Below are positions 1-13,100 of a stretch of 64,000 bases of DNA, one piece after another; the first letter of the stretch is position 1, and each line of letters starts with the position of its first letter. This stretch comes from Pyronema omphalodes (lineage: Eukaryota; Ascomycota; Pezizomycetes; Pezizales; Pyronemataceae), in the NCBI GenBank assembly GCA_024516155.1, contig JAJJXM010000017.1, forward strand, positions 62,001-126,000. Direction: 5' to 3'. Made by a program: the position numbers and the translations under genes. The notes below the pieces were generated by a model. It did not search any database and was not told the DNA's origin. It saw only the letters and a program-made list of their open reading frames with translations.

Positions 1-169
1 TCAAGTGTGTCATTTACAACGTTCAAGCCCATGACGTACAAGAGGCAAAGCCATATTATATCGAAACAGATAATAACTACAAACAAGAATAGCATTGATA
101 ATACTCTACCCATCTATTAACTATGCATCCTTAATTTCTTAATTTTTACTTAATATGCTATGTTCTGAC

Positions 170-478
170 CGAGGCCCGTAAGGCCTTTGCAGGGCATAAG
201 AAACACAAATCTCGCCCTAGCAGTCCAAACTACATATCGAGGCCGTTTAATCTCATAAACCCCAGATTTCCACACTCATTCCAACGCCTGTCTGTACCGA
301 AGACGGCATAGATCATGTAAGCGTGACCACTGGTGCTGAGCTCCGGGTAAACATCTCTTTAGGACAAACCCCGGTAACTAAGCGACATCGGTGGGAGCGA
401 CACAGGATTCGATCCCGATGTTCTACACAGATACAGGGATTTATTCAATTTCGGAGAGTACCACTATACTAATGGGGT
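170..478 (-). mobile_element. tRNA-derived SINE-like element (RNA polymerase III A and B boxes)
   Basis: On the minus strand, TAGTATAGTGG (471 to 461) is a perfect tRNA-Asp-type A box, preceded by GACCCCAT as in a tRNA acceptor stem. GGATCGAATCC (415 to 405) is a near-perfect B box 45 nt downstream. The tRNA arms between them do not fold well: the anticodon stem is absent and the T stem has a mismatch. About 230 nt of non-tRNA sequence follows, so this looks like a tRNA-derived SINE or a decayed Pol III gene rather than a working tRNA. I could not define target-site duplications, and the downstream end is approximate. No second copy was noticed in the window. Confidence 0.45.
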
Positions 479-1105
479 CAACCCGTAAATTTTTCACTTT
501 TTTTTGATGTGATTTTTATTTTTTTATTTTTTATTTTTGCGTGTAAGAAAGATGGGATAGAGTGAGTTTACATGATCGAGAATGGTAAGATAATCGATCT
601 ACAGATACATTGAGCTTACAGCAATTGAGGTATGAGTCCTTTTGATAAGATCGCGATAGAGTTATCGATAACCTAAAATGTCAAAAAGCGCCTAGAGTCG
701 AGTGTCTTGGCGGTGGAGGTTGAGATTCTGTCTTAGGTATGTCTTCTGCCGTAGCCACGTGGAGTTGGACCACTATCATTCTCAATCAATACACCTCCAT
801 CTCACTTTTCTCGCTCCCGCTTTTTCCCGTTCACATAAAAATCAAGGTCCGATTGTTTATCCCGCAGCCGACTTACTAACCACCTAGCACACAGAAACTT
901 GAAAGACTACATACTACGCACGGAGGGCAGATTGAGTTTGATAGCTTGTGATCATTGGAAGGCAGTTTGTATGGAAACTCCCGTTGTTAGATTAAATATT
1001 AAGAAAATATAGAATAATAAACTAGAAGGGTGCTAAAGAAAATCAAAAGCATGCGTGTGTATAGTCATAATCATCCCCAAATTCTCCCCATACTGTTCAT
1101 CTCTA

Positions 1106-2421
1106 TCAACGCAGAACATTAGGAACGACAGAAGCAGCCGCGGTAGAATCACCAGGCGCACCACAAGCAACTCCAGTCGCAACGCCCCATCCAGCACGTC
1201 TTGTAGCACATCCTCCGCACCAATCCACCATCTCCTGCTGTGTGTATCCCAATCCCGACCCCTCCTCTTTACCACGGTTTGCACCTCTTCGGAGAGGTAC
1301 ATGATTCCAGCGGAAGTCCCAGACACTCGCAAAACACATGCGGTAACTCAAAATGGCCATCATAATTCCAATTGCTGATCCAGCAACGATATCGTACCAG
1401 TTGTGGCTCATATCTAAAGTTAACGACCCAACAATCAAGGTTGCAGCAACAAGTGGCATGACGAAAAGAAGAAGCTTCCAATAGCTAGGGTGGTAATTGC
1501 TGAAGATCTTAAGATGAGCGTTCAGATATAGTGAAAGGTAGAAAAGACCCGCCCATGCGGCAACACTGTGTCCAGAAGGAAATGACTGTAAGGCGTTTGC
1601 TATTTCATCCATACGCTTGGGGTCGGCATGGTCCCGGCAAATTGAAGTTGTAAAGTACATTCCTTTGTAACCTTCTCCTTTTGTGCCTGGTCCAATTTGA
1701 GGATCACAAACGGTGAGAAAGTGAGGACGCATTCCAGGGACAACAAGCTTGATAATGATTTGAATTGTCGCACCTGTCATCACGGAGTATATTACGCCCA
1801 TACAGCCGTTATTGACATTCCAGAAAGAACCACGCTTGAGGAAGAAGGTACCTCCACGTCGCACCTTGGGAACACGCATGCCCAATGGGTAATACGTTCC
1901 AATGCCGAGGAAGTTGATGACAAGTATGGTGACAATGGGAGTAAAGACAGCAAGTAAGGCATCGCCGATAATTGGCACGTACTGCCTGCGTTTCGGGTAT
2001 CCAAACTGCGCATTAACCGTCTCACTAGTCGGTGAACTGGGATCGAATGATACAGCAAAGTACTTTTTGTATGGAACTGGTGACCACATCAAGAGCCAAA
2101 GGGATAATCCAGCCAAGAAAATAAATCTAATTAGCGAGTCAGAAACTGTACTGCTTAGTAACGAGTCTAGGTGACATACGCTATAAGATCGTGCCAATAC
2201 AACTTAAACCATCCGATGAAACCTGGTGCAGGCCCATATGGGTCTATCCATCCGTCTGCATCTCGTACTCCTTGAGCCTCGAGGTCCTCTGCACGTCGGG
2301 ATTTTTCTCTAATGGGATTAGGGCTGTTGTTTGAATGCGTGGTGTTTCCGTTTGACGCTGATGCTAATCCATTCGTACTACTAGCATGGGACTGAGGTCG
2401 GTTGAGGATGCGCTCAAACAT
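1106..2421 (-). CDS. PAP2-family lipid phosphate phosphatase, DPP1-like membrane protein
   Basis: Predicted to remove phosphate from diacylglycerol pyrophosphate or phosphatidate at an internal membrane, as DPP1/LPP1 proteins do. Two exons: 2421-2180 and 2126-1106, giving 420 aa. The 53-nt intron has donor GTATGT, branch TTACTAAGC and acceptor TTAG. A nearer CAG would give only a 29-nt intron, so I rejected it. The polar N-terminus (about 70 aa) is followed by several hydrophobic segments, the first near residue 82. Phosphatase motif 1 is KLVVPGMRP (207-215) and motif 2 is PSGH (264-267). Motif 3 should read SRx5HxxxD but reads SLTLDMSHNWYD (315-326), so the arginine is leucine while the catalytic His and Asp remain. 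The tail from about residue 360 is low complexity. A lipid phosphatase fold is near certain; activity and substrate are inferred. Confidence 0.85.
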
Positions 2422-5400
2422 AGCGAGGCGAGGTAAGCTGAGACAGGTCGGCGTGATGTGAACGAGAGAAGGAGCAGTTGATCCGGTGCATAACTACTTG
2501 TGATACTTATACGAATACTCATGTTCGAATGGTTCTGATGAATCCTGTTTACAGGAGTGTAACAACGAATGATATCATACGTCATCGGCGTTGAACCAAG
2601 AAACTTAAAATTTGCCAAGATATTCTGAAACGTGCGCAGCCACCAATGGACGTACGCGTGTTAATCAACCGAAAGACTGGAAAATGCACATATTTGGCTT
2701 GAAAGGTACCTGATTTTTCCATGAAGAAATGTCTGAATAATCCTGATGTGTGTGACATTTTACTCATTTTTTTATGGTGTCTTCGGTTGCGTGCTAATCA
2801 TAACGTATCACTCACATCGACCCGAACACCGTGGTACCGACTTATTTCCATATCTTCCATCAACGCCGCGGCAACCAAATCCTCGATACAGTTATTTTTT
2901 TGTTGCATAACAATGACGTCATCTTAAAATTATAGGTATCAACCTTTATCCGCGTCAAACGCCTCTCCATACAAACCCTGGTACACGCGATCCTTTTCAT
3001 CAATTTCAAGCTTCACAGAAGCGCGCGGATCACTCGATCAGGAAGGTGGTAATGATGGTAAGAAGCCCATCATATTCGGTGTATAGGTACATATACTGTA
3101 TTAATCCTGAAATTCCGGTATAGAAGCCACCGAGATAATTGGTTTACGAAATATGGTGACGCCGCTCACTTGCGTAAACAAAGAAATAACGAAAGGCAAA
3201 TTCCGTGGATTGTAAGCGCTTATTAAATACCTTTTGACTCATTAAATACCCCAGCTGCCTTCTGGCCCGAAAATCCATGGCTTGGACGTAAAGTTGCCGC
3301 ATAACCGCGCGTGCACAGAGGTTTATGTATGCTGTCGGTACCGCTTTGTCAGAAAAAGCGCATTAAAGCATCTCGTTTGATTTCACTCCAAGATACTGTA
3401 TTCAAAACCCCGAAACCAGAATGCCACTACTGATATTGGGATATTAATCCTTTGAATTAAACTACGGGAGCTTTACTTCCGATATGCATGTTTCTATACC
3501 TCTGTGGCGCTACTTAACATCTACAGAGATTCAGCAAGCGATCTTTTCTGATGTTATTATTGACAACGTATGAGATAAGTTACTCACATGATCTGTTCTA
3601 AGTAAAGTTCATAGAAAGCGCGATTGGTATATCCGCATTCTAGTGAACACACGAAGGTCGAGAACAAACCACCACTGCTTAAGGAATCAGGCATCAGGCC
3701 CTGTCCCACCAATAATACGATAGTAGTGGCAATGTAAGTACAGTCGGGCGGTACCAGCAGAAGAAATAGCATCATCGCACTGGACCATTCTATAAGATCG
3801 CTACCGGGATTTGAGCCAAGAGTGTGGGGTAAGGCGGTTTCTGACCATGCATGCATATGCGGACAGGCACAGGGTTTTTTTTACATAGCATATCAAGAAA
3901 TGATATTCCGGTAAATCTTTAATCAAACTGACATCAAAAACACTTGGGTATGTTTCAAAGAGAGTAAACCGTGGGGTCCCAACTTAAGACTGTAAAATTC
4001 AAGATAGGTAATGATTCGAGATGTGCCGATCATGGTAACCTGTACTTGGGTACAAGTGATCATCTCAAAGACACATGTGGATACTAGCGTAACTTCTATT
4101 TGTTGCTATGCTTGACGTATCTCAACCCATTCCTTATCTCGAGTAGAGGCCTAACGCCCTGTATTCCCAATTTAAATGAGCATATTGATGTTGTGTTTCT
4201 GTATCGCAGTAGGGACATATGTAATCTGGCGATCTGATGTGTTTCTTTGTGTTTCATTAAAGTTGACCGTGCGATGATCCACGCTAAATATATCTGCTTA
4301 TCTTAACACCACTAATGTATAGAAAGGGAACGGCGTAAACCCGAATCGGTCGAAAATATGTATGGTTGACTATCGCGTTGTTCAGTAGAAATCCGTAGAC
4401 CAATTTAGCTGGAAATGTGCACGTTAACACCTTACATTTGTTCGTAATCGATGCCAGCATTAGGTTGATGTTGACGTGGTTTTCGTGTTCGTAAGAGCTA
4501 TGCGGCACGGGGTGATTTATCAGAAAATCTTTTCTACCTGTCGTGATATATAAGTTCTCTTACTAGGCATCCGTAGGAACATGAGCCTCATTCTAGTCGA
4601 ATTTGTTTCGTTTATTTTCGTCGTATCCGATGCATGGGATGCAGTCTAGAGACGGGTTGGGGTGCCTTGAATAAAGTATGTTGCCCCACCGTCAGCTATC
4701 ACTTAACCTTCGCTAACGCAACTAAGATATTCAAGCGTAGGGCTGAAATATTCTGCCTACCCTAACCCACACATGATACAATTATCTTGAGATAAGCACG
4801 TTGCCGTAGATACGTATTAATATTTATTTACATGGTAGTGACAAAATGCCTCGGCGAAGTAAATATAGTGTGACAAGGGTCAATTTGCGCTCACTTGCGC
4901 AGGCTTTAACCCGGCGATACGGTCCTCCAGCGTCAGGCGAGCGATTTGGACTCGGCTAAAACTGCGACTGCGGAACCTCTTCGTCGTTGCATGGCTTTAC
5001 ATTACAGTTTAAGGCAGCAAAACTCATCATTTACCTTGGCCGGCCTCCGTCAGCTGGCCGGTGAGTAGTTGCACCGAGTCTTGGAAACACGCTATGTAGA
5101 GACACTATCACCATGCATTGAGTAGTAAGCATTGTTTGTGAAACATCACGTTTGATGTTTGATTGAGCTCAGTAATAGCTTCATTCTTAATAAATGCGGC
5201 TAACATTTTGATCGTAACCTTAAAAATCATGAAATATGGATGAAACTGAACACGCTATGTGCTTATATTTCGCGGAGTAATTATCAAACTGAATCATTTG
5301 ATCAGTAGGCCGTCATCATCCCCGTCATGATTGTCCTAAGCGAGGAGAATTAGTTGACACATTCAAAATAGCATGGACTATTAGTTAGTCTGGTCGTGCT

Positions 5401-7449
5401 CTTTTTCAGTGTTCATTGTAATTACTGGATATCAGTGTCAGATTACTGTGGGAGAACACTTTGCATCTCCCCAGGAGTCATTATGAGCGTTGTAGTTTAG
5501 TAAGCTTATCACTTCTGCATTCCTTTCCTGCAGGATATTTGCTTTCCTTTCAATTGGAAGCAAAGGTAGAACTAGCTAAGGTTTCATTGGCCCACAAGTT
5601 TTGTTCATTCACGACTCGAATGAGACGCCCGTGTAATCACAACTTCTCAATCGAATTGGCCCATCGTCCAGAGAAGTGGAAAGAAATATCCGCTTCAGAC
5701 GAATTTATTATTCATATGCCATTATACTCTAAATAACGATGAATCGAACATCAGATTCAAGACTATGCAGAAATTGTATGTAGTTACACCACCACATTGA
5801 ATGAATTTTTTACCACATTTGAACAACTACATTTCGAATGAATGTACATAAATTAACTGTATTCGACGATTAGAATGATTTGTGAATGTTTACAACGTAG
5901 GTTATGGGAATATTAACCCACTTTCCCATGGTTTTAGATGAGTTGTAGCGTCATAGGTTGTCAGGCGAGCCAATTGTTGCCATGATAGAGAGATTGAAGG
6001 TAAGAATTGCGTCGTGGAAAACTTACATCCACGTGGTGTAATAAAAACTTACCAACACACTCGCAAGGCCGCAAATCGGATACATTGTGACAACTGTGAG
6101 TTCGTTGATACCCCATAAATGATCTCAATTGAGATGGAATTTCTACTTCACAATATACCCCGTTTGCGATTCTTATATCGAAACGGTTGATGTGGATCCA
6201 AAGAACAGAATGATTGAATGTTGCATTATGGCCGGTTTCAGCTTTGGGGGAATTTCACAGGCCTGGAACCACGCGTAAGACATTTGATCCGTGGCAACAG
6301 AAATTTGGATAACGCTCTCCAATTCAGTGTCCTAATGGTTGGTTGAAGATTTCAGTTCCTCCATTACTGGAGGTGCGTGGCGGATTTTTGTTGTGGTTAT
6401 GGTGGCGCGCTTAAAGTCCTACTGGATTATCCGCTTTAGGATACCACACAAGTTAGCTTGCCACTGGCTCGTCTTTTAACCAAGTAGTAAGCTATTTCAG
6501 CTCTACTGTGCAAGCGCTAGCTAACTGCTATGCGACATTGATAGGGTGACGACAGTATGAGTATCACAACTAAATCAGTCAGTGTCTCGTTCATAATTCT
6601 AGTCTCGGAAGGTTTCCTAAGTTAGGAATGAGGGCCAAAAGATGGCACTTCCATCGATCATCTGGCCTGTCAGCGGAGATTAACGAAATTATTCTTCAGC
6701 TCGATATGGGCGTATGGGATTTATAACCCAGTGGGTAGGAAATGAGGTATTAAATGTTGCTTTCTAGACGGTTGTAGTCCCAGAAAGTTGAACTTAAACA
6801 CCAAAACTCTACACAGCATGGCTGGTGATTCAAGATGATATGACGTGGTATTGCATGCATGAAAAACGAAAGGCATTCTAACACGCAAGCGTGAGTTCGA
6901 TCGTATATATTACTATCATCTGAAAATTCCGTCCTGTTATTTTGTCTGGTATTGTGAATGAATAATAGAGGGACATAGTGTAACAATTCAATTTTTTTTT
7001 TTTTTTTTTTTTTTTTGCGAAGTTGTTAATGCCCTGTATGCGGGTAGGATAATATCTATGATCGTTAGTGGAATCCATGCATGTATGCAGAACATCCAAC
7101 AGTCTTGATAAGCGCAGGAGTTTGTACAGCAATCAACCCTAAATACAATATGTAGCTAGCTGCAGATGCTACAAGTATGTACGGCTAGGGGGTGCGGCTC
7201 TGGTACGAAAATTTGTACGTTTGCTGGAAGAGATAAATAGCCGTCTGTATCCTGTTGACAATGCTGTTACTTCAGCCGTTGGTAGTGCCACCCTTCCTTC
7301 GAGATTGATCACCCTTGATTCCCCAACCCCCGCACATTTTACTGTCCTCTATTAAACTTCACATCCGCTCTATTTACAACCAACTCTGGTCAAGATCTGC
7401 AAAGAAAACACTAGGAGCCCTGTGAAAATTGATCTTCAGATTCTATGAG
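2422..7449. other. Gene-free AT-rich stretch
   Basis: About 5 kb with only short ORFs (the longest are about 90 codons, at 3584-3856 minus and 5461-5736 plus). None has a recognisable domain or credible splice partners. A run of 25 T lies at 6992-7016. The last few hundred bases should hold the promoter of the AAA gene that follows. I recognise no RNA gene or transposon here; decayed elements could be present but unrecognisable by eye. Confidence 0.5.
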
Positions 7450-10183
7450 ATGGAAAATTTCTCTATGCCACGAATGATGCCGGGAGTAATCCCCCCTGGT
7501 ATTCATACTACCCCTGCTTCCAGTGGGTTGGACATGGGCGGTATACCAGGGTTCGACGTTGTCCAGAGATTACTCATGAAATTTGGACTAGACCCAAGTT
7601 TATTAGGTGAGTGGTCGCGTAACTTCGTTTTTTTTTTCGTGCAGAAGCTGACCAGAGTTGATAGTTACTTTGGGAATGTCCCTGACTTTAATATCGTCCT
7701 TGCTCTCTTTTTTCAGCTACTCAACAGGATCATTTGCAGCTTTTGGTCGCTTTGTATCAGGCTATGTTGTTACATCCGCAACAATTCATTCCTCAGATGT
7801 CACGTTTCTCTATATCATGAGATGGCTGGCAGTTAATAGGATTTCCACTGACTGCCGAATATTTTGCGTAACATCCCGCAAAAATCCTCAAAGCTACGCC
7901 GTTCGAAGATACAGTTCTTATTCTCCTTTCGGAGGGGGGGATCGTGGGGATCAAGAGGACGATGATGATGGCTTTGATCCAAATGTTGAGGACGATAATT
8001 TAGGCCCAAAGCTGAAATATACCTCTGCGCCTGGTAAGCACACTTCTATTTCATTGCTTTACAACTGCTGCAAGATTCCATTGTTTCGTTTCAAATCCAA
8101 GTCTATGAGCAACAGAGTGTCAGCCTTGCAGGTGCACTGTTCTACATCACAGATGAGGTAGTTAGGGTGGGGGTCAATCGGAAGGAGCCGATTGCTTTTT
8201 TTCTTTCTCCAAGCGATCCTGCAGCACAATCTGCGGTGTATCCTATTATTCATGGGTATAATGATGGGTTGTACTATGGGATTAGCTTGTGATCCTCATC
8301 CCTTCGTTTATCAGCGCACTTTGTTTCACTATTCACCCAATGCGGAAATGATATTGCATCCTCAAAACACTGCGAGCACAGTTGATTGCTGATCGTAAGG
8401 CTGACGAAATTTTAAAGGTTACCATCACTTTTGGCATCTTGGACGCCCCATTCTTATAAATAGGCAGTTAGATTTAGCCTGTTACACCGGTGACATTCCT
8501 GACGAAACAATTGTATGTTTCTCGGTCACAATAGCAGCTGAGAGGTTGAACTAATTGCGTATATCACAGATACTTACCACAATCGGAAGATCACCATCCT
8601 TTTTGAAGGACATAATCAGCGAAGCAAGGAGAGGTTATCTTTTAGCCCAGTCACGGAAAACGATGGTGTACACCCTCTCACCAACTCCATTCGCACAAAA
8701 AACCTGGGATCAGGGAAGGCATCGTCCAGCGCGTGACATATCTACTGTCATCATGCCACCCGATGAAAAGGAACGATTATTGCGGGATATCAAGGAATAT
8801 CTGAAACCTTCAGCTATGGCCTGGTACGCGCAGCGTGGATTACCATATCGCCGGGGATATCTTTTTTATGGACCTCCGGGAACCGGGAAAACTAGTTTGA
8901 GCTTAGCGCTCGCTGGAGAATTAAAACTTCCGCTCTACATTCTCAGTTTGGCAACTGGATCTCTGACCGACGAGACTTTTACAATGCTTTTCAATAGTTT
9001 ACCGCGCAAATGTATCGTTTTATTGGAGGACATCGACTGCGCCGGGGTTTACCGGCAAGGAGATAGGGATGACTGGGATAGTGACGAAGATGATGATATC
9101 AATGATAGCGATGGTGACACAGATTCGTCAATGAGTGGCAAGTCAAGTGGCAGTGCAAAGAGCTCAAAGTCCACCGAATCTAAGAATGGCAACAGCAGTA
9201 AAGGCTCAAATTCATCAGCTGCGACGAGTGGCTATCCACGGTCTCGTATTTCAGTGAGCTTCTCCGGCTTATTAAACGCTATTGATGGCGTCGCTAGTCA
9301 CGAGGGACGAATTCTGATTATGACAACCAACCATCGAGAACGATTGGATAAAGCCCTAATCAGGCCTGGGAGGGTGGATGTCCAAATCAAGTTTGGACAT
9401 GCGGATAGGGGGACGCTCGCGGAGATCTTTCGGGCTCTCTACAAGGAGATTGGAGAACCAGGGACGACCGGACCATTCGATAGCAAAGATCAGGCTGAAA
9501 AGAAACGAAGGAGTGAATTAGAGATGAGAGATGAAGTCCACCAAATGGCAGAGAGGTTTGCAGAAAGAATTCCAGCCAACAAATTCACGCCAGCCGAGAT
9601 CCAAGGATTCTTGATGTCTTACAAGGGACGCCCTAGTGATGCTTTGCGGAATATTGACGCGTGGGTGAGGAAAATGACAAAGCCTGAGAGGAGGCGAAAG
9701 TCTAGAGCCGCTTCAGAGACGCGGGCGAACAGCGCTCAGGACCTTCCCGCATCCACCTGTCCAGCATCAACCACCACCAATGGCATCACATCTCTCGAAG
9801 GAATCCACTCAAAATCATCAAACACCTCGTCAGCCGATAATTCTGTACTGCTGGATCAGATTACAAGATTCAACGAACGCGTAGACTTGCTCCTAACTAA
9901 ACAGGAGTTAGCCAGTAAGCAATCATCGACTACTACCGATACGGGTTCTGCAACACCACCATCCACAAAAGCACAAAGCAGTGGTGTTTTAACGAACGGG
10001 CATCATTATGAAGGCGACGATACGAGTGAAGATGAACCGAGCATTCTTCAAAAAAGTAAGAAGGGGGGGGCTATGAAAGAACCAAGGAGAGGGCCTTTGG
10101 ACACGACTAGCAGGATAAACGGAACGAGCGATACCAATGATAATGGAGTCAGAGGGTGTATAGCCCTGAAAAGTGTTGGATGA
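7450..10183 (+). CDS. BCS1-like mitochondrial AAA+ ATPase
   Basis: Member of the BCS1 group of membrane-anchored AAA ATPases; true Bcs1 inserts the Rieske protein into complex III, but fungi carry many paralogues of unknown role. Exons 7450-7606, 7665-8033, 8418-8512 and 8570-10183 give 744 aa. Introns of 58 and 57 nt flank an unusually long middle intron of 384 nt. Exon 2 supplies a hydrophobic segment and the BCS1 N-domain. The AAA core has Walker A GPPGTGKT (308-315), Walker B IVLLEDID (356-363), a TTNH sensor and PGR arginines. Between Walker B and the next core strand sits an acidic then Ser-rich insertion (about 367-432), common in fungal BCS1-like proteins. The C-terminal 170 residues are Ser/Thr-rich and disordered. 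Start chosen at the first ATG giving the Met-rich leader. The family is certain; orthology to Bcs1 itself is unlikely given the insertion and tail. Confidence 0.88.
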
Positions 10184-13100
10184 GAAGATCCTACAGAAGG
10201 AAGATATCACTTCAAAACCAGGAATTTGATAATCAGAAGGTATATGGAATGAATTGTGGGCATGTGAAGATTTTTGGAACATTTTTGCCGGGGATCTGTG
10301 TTTTTTTACTTGTGCATTGAAGCTAGAAACCTTGAGTGGTCAAAATTTTACAGGGGAACGAAAGAATGAAGATATTAATAAGTTCAATTGAAGCGAAACT
10401 TGTCTTTGGAGAGGTACATATGATTATCAACTACATGAGAGGTGTTCATTTGTCAACAATCGGCAGTGCTGGGGTTAGCAAAATGCACATATCCATTGTA
10501 GGTATATCTCTATATAACCCAGGTTTATCTCGGTTGTGCCTGTACTAGGATTCGATTTTCAATAGAACTTGACACATAGAGTTTTACTGTGCTACTAAAC
10601 CGATACAATATTCAGGACTTAATTCCACCTATATTCTTACGTACCACAAGTAGCTAAAATTGTCCGAAGTTATGATATCCCCGGAGACTTATTTTCGCCG
10701 AGGAATTAAACTGCATTCCCTCGCCACCTCGTGGCCATATGTGCAATCAATCACATCCTAATGAGGCTACAAAGTTAAACATAATACCAGTACCTTATAT
10801 ACAACACAATGTGGCAAATGTAATGGTCTTTTACTTGCAGACTATCCCTCATATGATATCCTTTGTTTTTCCCCAGTATCTGACCGGAGGGAGACCGCCC
10901 CGCCTCCAGACGGTGTACTTCGTAAGCAATCGCACAGAAAGACACCGGTGCGGAGAGGTCGTGGACGTCGAAGGAGGGTTAGGGCTGCATAAAGCTATTT
11001 TTAATGGCAAAGATTCCCTATGCCTTGCAGCTAATCTATTGACGTTAGTTCTGCAAAGACGTTTTTTTCACCTCGCGCGCCCGATGAATATTGCGGCAGA
11101 CGGTAATCCGACTGGTAGAGTAGAATTAAGAATCCAAGCCTTCTGGATGACGATATTATTTATGCTTATTGGAACACAATTGAGCCGTCGGGGTAATATA
11201 GGTCTTAGGTACCTATCTGAATTTTGTTGTGGTCAAGGCACTCAGGAAACAACTAGAGTAATTTGGCTCTGGAACGAATAGCTAACGAATCAGAAATGGT
11301 AGTATGGCCTTAGCGTTGCATGGCCATGGTTGCCTTCTGCAAGGCTATCAGCCGCATGCATCTGATCGACCTTACATATAGAGAATTCATCGTTGTTTAC
11401 TCCCTAGAGATTAGCTTTACTATTCCTCCATGCATAGTAGAGAAAAAAATATAATGAAAAAAATATCACTGTCTATCAATTTAGGAGTTCATAGTGAAGA
11501 AATTTATCGGAAAACGGCAGATAAATTCGTGATCGCAATCCTTGAAGCGCAATGCGAGCCGCAATGCGGGCTCGACGGGCACGGACTTCGGTTTAAGGCT
11601 AAGTTGTAGGTGTACAATTTTGACAATTGGCAGTGTCTCTAGAAACCCCCAAATCTCTAAGTGCAGAAAATAGAGAACATGATTGGACTTCTTGAGAACT
11701 CTCGGAACACACCAGTGGAATGTTGTGGTGAAAATCTTGCCTTCAAGCCGTCAGCCGGGCTTTTGTGGCGGGTTATCTAAGCCCACTAGTACCGTTGTTG
11801 ATAGCCGCGAGAGAGATGAAGCCCACTGTATAATGATTTACATGAAGAGATTTCATACTCTGAATAGTATAGAGAACGCTTCATTGCTTGTTATCAGTCA
11901 CGGAATCCTAAAGGCAACGTAACTGTGCATTTCCCAACGATTTCAATTGCGTTATCCACGTAACTTAAACTTGCGAACTAACTTCTGCGTTCCCCACAAT
12001 TATAGTAAAATGATCCTCATTTGAAGGTAGATATTGTTGCGGTATCGTCCGCGATTCATCGGTGACTGCATCACTTAATACAGTTCTCAATATCAACCAC
12101 ACTCCGGTTCACCACCGGGCTTCTAAGTACCAAATAGACCGCTCTTCAAAGCACAATGTAAACCATAAACGTATTTTAATTATGATATGTATTATACAAT
12201 ATCTAAAGTGCAGAGGCCTAGTAGAATATGTACCCGCTACATACCAAACGTGCCAGCGCCAAGACTCGCCCAACCCGCAACACATATCCCTGGACCCCCT
12301 GAAGGGTTCGCATTATTCCGAAGCCCTTATGACACAGTTAATAATTTTTGAAAGTCTCTGTAAATATCAATAAGAGTTTGACCCTAATGGATCATCCCAC
12401 GTATGTACGAGACAACGCAGTGCGAGTGATTCAACGTGCATTAATAACATATTACGACCTCATCCGGAGCGTAGCCCGCTCAAATCGTGTAACAAATCAC
12501 ATAGCCCCAGTCAATATTCAAAACATATAGAGGATGTAATGATTACATGCAGAGCGGAGCGTCCACTGGCTCTTGTCCGACCACGATCGATGCGCAGTGA
12601 AAACGCGCACAGGACGCGCAGTGTCATTTATTCCACTGCGCATGGAACTTGTTTCCCTACTACATGCGGGTGTAACATGAGATGAAAAGCGATTCAAATA
12701 CAGGGCTAGACCGTGTAAACGTGAGATTAATTAGCAAAGACATGTTACTATGGTCCAGCCGAAGAAAGTCCGACGGTTTATGATACATCCCGCCTGCATC
12801 TCGCTAGTTTGGCGAAATCCGAGAGTCATATGTTCTCAGGATGATGCTCCTCTGCTCCCAACGTTGCGTCACATAGCACCTGGAACTTGCCGAAAAACTC
12901 ATGCTGCACATTATAGGGCCACGTCTCGGACGTTTGGTCACCCCGTCAGCTTCGCAACTGGGTAATGAGGACTGGTGTACAAACCGATACATGCCGGTGA
13001 AAAGTGGCAATAAAAATCAACTTAAATAACACTTGCCGAGTATTTAGCCGCGGCACGCCTTGCTTCAATCGCGCTTATTAATCTTTCGAAACACGTCATC

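Noticed and set aside
2151..2179. 29-nt intron in the PAP2 gene using the nearest CAG
   Set aside because: Too short, with the branch site almost touching the acceptor. The 53-nt alternative ending TTAG uses the TACTAAG branch at a normal distance and keeps the frame.
12590..12643. 10-bp inverted repeat with a 34-nt loop as a possible transposon or terminator
   Set aside because: No target duplication and no gene nearby; this length is expected by chance in several kilobases.
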